Below, in pieces: positions 60,107-64,000 of a DNA stretch of 64,000 nt. The first letter of the stretch is position 1, and the number at the start of each line of letters is the position of its first letter. Below the pieces are notes generated by a model. That model saw nothing but the letters and a program-made list of their open reading frames with translations. It searched no databases and was not told the origin of the DNA. The DNA is taken from assembly GCA_035358715.1 (NCBI GenBank), contig DAOPPX010000010.1, forward strand, positions 1 to 64,000, given 5' to 3'. Made by a program: the position numbers and the translations under genes. Origin of the DNA: UBA8199 sp035358715. GTDB lineage: Bacteria > Verrucomicrobiota > Verrucomicrobiia > Limisphaerales > UBA8199.

Positions 60107-61245
60107 CCTGCGGCCAGAACGCAGCGAAACCCCAGGTCACAGTAATTGTAGGCCGACACGTTATAAAAGCGGACCGCGGCCCGGCACCTGACTGCGTGGC
60201 TATTCCAACTGCCGCCGCGGTACACCCGGTATGAGCCCGTCTCGCTCCCGTGCGGATCGCTTTGCGCGCTGCTCGGGTAGGGGCCCTGGCGGTCCCAGCA
60301 CCACTCCCACACGTTTCCGGCCATGTCGTGCAATCCATACCCGTTGGCCGCAAAGCAGCCCACCGGGCTCGTATAAGGCCAAACCATGTCAGCATAATCG
60401 GGGTGGTAGCTCGCCGTCGGGCTTTGATCGTACGGATAGTAGTTGCTGCCATGCTCCTGATACACAACGTAATTGGCCAGACTGTGGGTGATTGTGTCCC
60501 CATTCGACCACGGGAACCGCCGCCCGCTCGCTCCGCCTCGCGCTGCCTTCTCCCACTCTGCCTCGGTCGGCAGCCGATACCCGTTCGCGTCCCACTTCAC
60601 ATAGGGCACGTCCACCCCCGTCTTGAAGAGAGTCGCCAAGCCAGCCTCGTTATAGTAGCAGGGCGTTCGCCCCTCCTTCTCGCTCCGCGCATTGCACCAT
60701 TTCACACAGTCTCGCCAGTTGACCGTCTGCACGGGATGATTGGCCGCCTTGCCGGAGCCTGGGCTCTCGTAGGTGTACCCGTTGCCTCCGTTCCAAGTCT
60801 TCACCTCGTCCCATAGCGCCTTGGTCACCTCATACCGGTCCATGTAAAACGCGCTCACATACACCGTGTGCAGCGGCAGTGCTGAACCAGTCCCATCCAA
60901 AGCATCGCCCATCGTGAAGCCCCCCGCCGGGACCAGCACCATGCTCTCAGGCGCGGTTTCAGGCGCGGGCGCCGTCACCCGGTAAAACCTTGGCGCCCCT
61001 GGCACCGCACCCGCGTCCACCAACCAATACGGGCTATGTGCCACCACCAGATTTGTCAGCAACAGCCAGTGGGGCTGTCTCAATCCGATACAATATTGGA
61101 TTTCGTGCCTGGAACCAACGGTGCCCTCGATGGTCAACCGCGGCACCAGTGCGTTACCGCTGGGCACCATGACCACGCCGGTCACCTCGTCTGCCGTCGC
61201 TTGAAGCACCGCCCCCACAGCCAGCACAAGCGCGCACAGACCCAT
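60100..61245 (-). CDS. Secreted SUMF1-like protein, second copy
   Basis: The 381-aa product has a signal peptide (GLCALVLAVGAVLQATA), then the same kind of N-terminal module as the first copy (LTIEGTVGSRHEIQYCIG ... RFYRVTAP), then an FGE-sulfatase domain: MVLVPAGGFTMGDA, DRYEVTKALWDEVK, RLPTEAEWEKAARGG, DMAGNVWEWCWD and VYRGGSWNSHAVRCRAAVR. As in the first copy, one of the two copper-site cysteines of true formylglycine-generating enzymes is missing. Function unknown. Confidence 0.83.
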   Translation of the reverse strand: MGLCALVLAVGAVLQATADEVTGVVMVPSGNALVPRLTIEGTVGSRHEIQYCIGLRQPHWLLLTNLVVAHSPYWLVDAGAVPGAPRFYRVTAPAPETAPESMVLVPAGGFTMGDALDGTGSALPLHTVYVSAFYMDRYEVTKALWDEVKTWNGGNGYTYESPGSGKAANHPVQTVNWRDCVKWCNARSEKEGRTPCYYNEAGLATLFKTGVDVPYVKWDANGYRLPTEAEWEKAARGGASGRRFPWSNGDTITHSLANYVVYQEHGSNYYPYDQSPTASYHPDYADMVWPYTSPVGCFAANGYGLHDMAGNVWEWCWDRQGPYPSSAQSDPHGSETGSYRVYRGGSWNSHAVRCRAAVRFYNVSAYNYCDLGFRCVLAAGQ

Positions 61246-61435
61246 TCTGACAGCATTTAATCTCGTTTGCAGAATTCGCAGCCGCGTGTCTCGGTTGATC
61301 TAACTCAAAACTCGGCCCCGGCCACATTGCCGCGGGCCTCTAATTACCAGCCAGGCAGCACGTTAGCTGCCAAGAACACTTGAAGCCACTCTCTTGTGCC
61401 CGCATATTATCTCCCCATAATTCCCTTCTTTTTGC

Positions 61436-61464
61436 TTGCCTGCCATGTCCTTGGGTGCTATAAA
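61436..61464 (+). promoter_or_regulatory. Candidate sigma-70 promoter for the HU/IHF gene
   Basis: TTGCCT (61436-61441) and TATAAA (61459-61464) are separated by 17 bases and lie about 38 bp upstream of the start codon. Matches to consensus are four and five of six. This is the clearest promoter pair seen in the window. Confidence 0.55.
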
Positions 61465-61501
61465 TATCTTAGCTGACGGGACTTAGTAACTATTCTTGCC
61501 T

Positions 61502-61828
61502 ATGACTCTTACAAAGCGCGACTTGGTGCTTCGCATCTGTGAGGATACGAAGCTTGCTCACAAAGACGTATTCAGCGTCGTTCAGCATACGTTTGATCAT
61601 ATCACCAAGGCCCTGGCAAACGGGGAGAAAGTCGAACTGCGCAACTTCGGGATATTCGAGGTGCGCGTGCGCAAGGCGCGGTTCGGGCGCAATCCAACCG
61701 CACCAGAAACCCAGGTTCCAATCCCTGAACGCTGCGCCGTCAAGTTCAAGGCCGGCAAAGAGATGCGCCTAGCGGTCCGCAAGCTCGCGCCCAGGCTCGT
61801 CACCAAACCCTCGCCGTCGAAGATCTGA
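61502..61828 (+). CDS. HU/IHF family DNA-binding protein
   Basis: ATG 61502 gives 108 aa: TLTKRDLVLRICEDTKLAHKD, FDHITKALANGEKVELRNFG, the DNA-binding arm FEVRVRKARFGRNPTAPE and VKFKAGKEMRLAV. The protein is slightly longer than HU because of a basic, proline-containing tail. The arm region with RNPTAP matches IHF/HU members, where Pro intercalates into DNA. An upstream TTG six bases earlier is less likely. Confidence 0.92.
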   Translation: MTLTKRDLVLRICEDTKLAHKDVFSVVQHTFDHITKALANGEKVELRNFGIFEVRVRKARFGRNPTAPETQVPIPERCAVKFKAGKEMRLAVRKLAPRLVTKPSPSKI

Positions 61829-61927
61829 ACTGAAGCGCGAGCTGTTTGCCAGCCCGGTACCCTGTCCGGCTGGCACGCGGTTTTGCTTTTGCTTTTGAGG
61901 GGCACCCCTTAGCTTCTGCCCCCAATT

Positions 61928-63190
61928 ATGGAACGTCTGCCTGGGTTTCGAGATTTCTATCCTGAGCCGTTGCCACAGCCCGGCCTGTGGAGCACCGATG
62001 CGCGCCAGTATATCTTTGACCAATGGCGCAGCCTGGCGCGGCGCTACGGCTTTCGTGAATACGACGGCCCGCCGCTTGAACCGCTGGAGCTCTTCACCAC
62101 CAAGAGCGGCGAGGAAATTGTCGGCCAACTCTACCATTTCGCCGACAAAAGCGAGCGGCAGATCTCCCTCCGCCCTGAGATGACTCCCACGCTGGCGCGC
62201 ATGGTCGCCGCGTGCGAGCGGGGGTACAAGAAACCGCTGAAATGGTTCGCACTGCCCCAGCTCTTTCGCTATGAGCGCCAGCAAAAAGGGCGCCTGCGCG
62301 AGCACTTTCAGTTCAATGCCGATATCCTCGGCGAGAAAGACCCCGCCGCCGACGCGGAACTGATCGCGCTCCTGATTGACACGCTCCGCTCCTTCGGGCT
62401 GACGCACCAGGATTTCGTCATTCGCCTCAGCAGCCGCAACGCCTGGCAGGAGTTCTTCCAGCGGCGTCAGGGCGACGCGGCGCAGGAATACCCCTTCTAC
62501 CAGGTCATTGACAAGCTGGAACGCGAGGCGCCGGAGCAAAGCGACGAGAAGCTCGGGCGCATGGGTTTTTCGCTGCAGGAGGTGTCCTCCTTCATCGCCC
62601 AAGGCGAAGCCACTGCCGAGTTGGCCGCCATCGTGGCCAATCTCGCCGCGCGCGGGCTCAAGGATTACGTGAAGATTGACTACCACGTTATTCGCGGCCT
62701 GGCTTATTACACCGGCGTGGTGTTCGAGGCATTCGACCGCAAGGGAGAGTTCCGCGCCATTGCCGGAGGCGGCCGCTACGACAACCTCGTCAAGCTCATC
62801 AGCAATAACCGGGTGGATCTCCCGGCCCTGGGCTTCGGCATGGGCGACGTGGTGCTGCTGGAGCTGCTTCGGGCTCGCGCGCTGCTGCCGAAGTTTGGCG
62901 TAACCCTGGACGCCTTTTGCCTGATCGAAGATGAGAACCTGCGCGGCGAATCTCTGAAAGTGATTCACGATTTGCGGGCGGCCGGCCTGGCAGTGGACTA
63001 TTCGCTTGCCGCCGCCAAGTCGGACCGACAGTTCAAGCGCGCGCAGGAGCTAAACGCGGCGCACACGATCAAGCTGGAGCGGGATCAGGCGGGAGCGCTG
63101 CAGGCGCGCATCAAGAATCTCAAGACGCGCCAGGAAACCGTTGTCCCGCCCGCCGAGGCTGCCGCGCGGTTGCGCGAAAGCAACGGGTGA
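61928..63190 (+). CDS. hisS: Histidyl-tRNA synthetase
   Basis: The 420-aa class II synthetase shows motif 1 region PGFRDFYPE, motif 2 (LFRYERQQKGRLREHFQFN), the histidine-specific RGLAYYTGVVFEAFD, and GGGRYDNL with motif 3 in PALGFGMGD. The motif 3 Arg of many HisRS enzymes is replaced by Val (GMGDVVL). The C-terminal anticodon-binding domain follows. It lies 99 bp after the HU/IHF gene on the same strand. Confidence 0.95.
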   Translation: MERLPGFRDFYPEPLPQPGLWSTDARQYIFDQWRSLARRYGFREYDGPPLEPLELFTTKSGEEIVGQLYHFADKSERQISLRPEMTPTLARMVAACERGYKKPLKWFALPQLFRYERQQKGRLREHFQFNADILGEKDPAADAELIALLIDTLRSFGLTHQDFVIRLSSRNAWQEFFQRRQGDAAQEYPFYQVIDKLEREAPEQSDEKLGRMGFSLQEVSSFIAQGEATAELAAIVANLAARGLKDYVKIDYHVIRGLAYYTGVVFEAFDRKGEFRAIAGGGRYDNLVKLISNNRVDLPALGFGMGDVVLLELLRARALLPKFGVTLDAFCLIEDENLRGESLKVIHDLRAAGLAVDYSLAAAKSDRQFKRAQELNAAHTIKLERDQAGALQARIKNLKTRQETVVPPAEAAARLRESNG

Positions 63191-63249
63191 TTGAAGGTTT
63201 CTGCCGCGATCGGGCGGGCGATCGCTGAACCCATTCGGCGGCAACAAAA

Positions 63250-63271
63250 AAGCGAGGCCGTGGCCTCGCTT
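63250..63271 (-). terminator. Rho-independent terminator of trmD-rplS
   Basis: AAGCGAGGCC and GGCCTCGCTT form a perfect 10-bp stem with a two-base loop. On the minus strand it is followed by a run of T. It lies 25 bp after the rplS stop and serves the minus-strand transcript. Confidence 0.85.
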
Positions 63272-63295
63272 GCTAGCTTCAAAGATTCCCGCCGG

Positions 63296-63688
63296 CTAGG
63301 ACTTCGCGGCTGCGGGCGCAGTGGCAGCCGCCGCGCGGGTCTCCTTTTCTTTCACCAGGGTCGCCCCCTTGCCGACGCGCTTGCGCAGGTAGGTGAGCTT
63401 GGCGCGCCGGACCGCGCCCTGGCGCTCCACTTCCACCTTCTCCACGCGCGGCGAGTGCAGGGGAAACACCCGTTCCACCCCTTCGCCGTAGCTGATGCGG
63501 CGGACGGTGAACATCTCGTTCAAGCCGTGACCGCGACGGCCAATCACGACGCCCGCAAAAACCTGTATGCGCTCTTTGTCGCCTTCAACCACTTTGGTGT
63601 GCACACGCACAGTGTCACCCACGCCAAAATCCGTGGCGTTTTTGCGATACTGCGCCGACTCAATTTTATCAAGTAATGCCTGATTCAT
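63296..63688 (-). CDS. rplS: 50S ribosomal protein L19
   Basis: The 130-aa product matches L19: DFGVGDTVRVHTKVVEGDKER, QVFAGVVIGRRGHGLNEMFTVR, RISYGEGVERVFPLHSPRVE and KLTYLRKRVGKGA, with an Ala/Lys-rich C-terminal tail. It follows trmD with a 10-bp gap, the usual trmD-rplS pairing, and ends at a clear terminator. Confidence 0.96.
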   Translation of the reverse strand: MNQALLDKIESAQYRKNATDFGVGDTVRVHTKVVEGDKERIQVFAGVVIGRRGHGLNEMFTVRRISYGEGVERVFPLHSPRVEKVEVERQGAVRRAKLTYLRKRVGKGATLVKEKETRAAAATAPAAAKS

Positions 63689-63698
63689 AAAATGTCTC

Positions 63699-64000
63699 TC
63701 AGAGCAGGTCCGGTCGCCGCTCTCTGGTTCGCTGCCGAGCCTGCTCAGCTCGCCATCGGGCGATTTCCGCGTGGTTGCCCGAGAGCAACACTTCCGGGAC
63801 CTTCATCCCGCGAAACTCGGCCGGCCGCGTATATTGCGGATACTCGAGCAGCCCCTGGCTGAACGAGTCTTCCCGGGCGCTGTCTTCATCGCCCAGAACC
63901 CCCGGCAACAGCCGGGTGACCGCATCAACAATCACCATCACCGGCAACGCCCCGTTCGTCAAAACGTAGTCACCGATGGACAACTCGTCATCCGCCAACC
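63699..64000 (-). CDS. trmD: tRNA (guanine-N1)-methyltransferase TrmD, C-terminal part
   Basis: The frame is open to the right edge, so the N-terminal part with the AdoMet knot is outside the window. The visible part shows ELSIGDYVLTNGALPVMVIVDAVTRLLPGVLG, split here as ELSIGDYVLTNGALP and VMVIVDAVTRLLPGVLG, followed by YPQYTRPAEFRG and VLLSGNHAEIARWR, all typical of TrmD. The enzyme makes m1G37 in tRNA. It is the first visible gene of the trmD-rplS unit. Confidence 0.93.
   Translation of the reverse strand, partial: LADDELSIGDYVLTNGALPVMVIVDAVTRLLPGVLGDEDSAREDSFSQGLLEYPQYTRPAEFRGMKVPEVLLSGNHAEIARWRAEQARQRTRERRPDLL

Noticed and set aside
1..64000. CRISPR arrays, tRNA or rRNA genes, prophage or transposase genes
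   Set aside because: No regularly spaced repeats, tRNA-like cloverleaf with a GTTCGA arm, rRNA segment or transposase motif was found by eye. A covariance-model search would be needed to exclude a missed tRNA.

Overview
The window looks like chromosomal DNA of a GC-rich member of the Verrucomicrobiota, probably a Limisphaerales/Pedosphaera-like heterotroph. This is inferred from gene content: an autotransporter-type beta-strand repeat protein, two SUMF1-domain secreted proteins, Tat-exported sugar-isomerase, GH36 and FAD proteins, ThuA, Gfo/Idh/MocA pairs, GT-C/TPR membrane proteins and a Wsp-type chemosensory cluster. No 16S rRNA or tRNA gene is present to confirm it.

Layout. (1) 1-2.1 kb: the C-terminal end of an Rhs/polymorphic toxin, cut by the left edge and frameshifted near its end, followed by a double-CXXCG immunity gene split into two pieces and a truncated lipoprotein; this is a decaying toxin-immunity cassette. 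(2) 2.1-5.7 kb: an exported TIM-barrel isomerase, a secreted concanavalin-like protein and a GT-C membrane protein. (3) 6.0-13.8 kb: a Wsp-like chemosensory operon (receptor, two CheW, CheA-REC), a 53-codon remnant that appears to be all that is left of the CheB gene wspF, and an 846-aa hybrid kinase whose N-terminal receiver is of WspR type but which carries HisKA-HATPase-REC-REC-HPt instead of GGDEF. (4) 13.8-16.4 kb: LD-carboxypeptidase and an MFS transporter. (5) 26.4-16.8 kb, all on the minus strand: SRP RNA-dnaX-ybaB-recR, then a HAD hydrolase, rhomboid protease, sigma-70 factor, apt, a PAP2-GT39 fusion and an OGG1-type glycosylase. (6) 26.6-43.3 kb: a RACo-like iron-sulfur ASKHA protein, DUF2203, a TPR lipoprotein, a 33-aa basic mS38-like protein, SUMF1, ThuA, GH36, a C39-type peptidase, SET methyltransferase, RluA-type pseudouridine synthase, a GDPMH-type Nudix protein, an FAD oxidoreductase, CutA, a zinc-ribbon membrane protein and an HGSNAT-like membrane protein. 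(7) 43.5-45.4 kb: rpsB-tsf with a clear terminator. (8) 45.4-52.6 kb: a second GT-C/TPR protein, an exported isomerase, a SpoIID/LytB protein, two overlapping Gfo/Idh/MocA oxidoreductases and a convergent SDR. (9) 53.0-61.2 kb: a 1538-aa beta-strand repeat protein with a proprotein-convertase P domain, an HpaI-type aldolase coupled to a sodium:solute symporter, and a second SUMF1 protein. (10) 61.4-64 kb: an HU/IHF protein, hisS and, on the other strand, trmD (cut by the right edge)-rplS.

The most interesting material is the rewired Wsp module, which has no methylation enzymes or diguanylate cyclase and may send its output into a phosphorelay. Next are the broken toxin-immunity cassette, a small C-terminal or N-terminal module ending in Phe-Tyr-Arg that recurs in three exported proteins here, and several long intergenic inverted repeats. 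No CRISPR array, tRNA, rRNA, prophage or insertion-sequence transposase was recognised.
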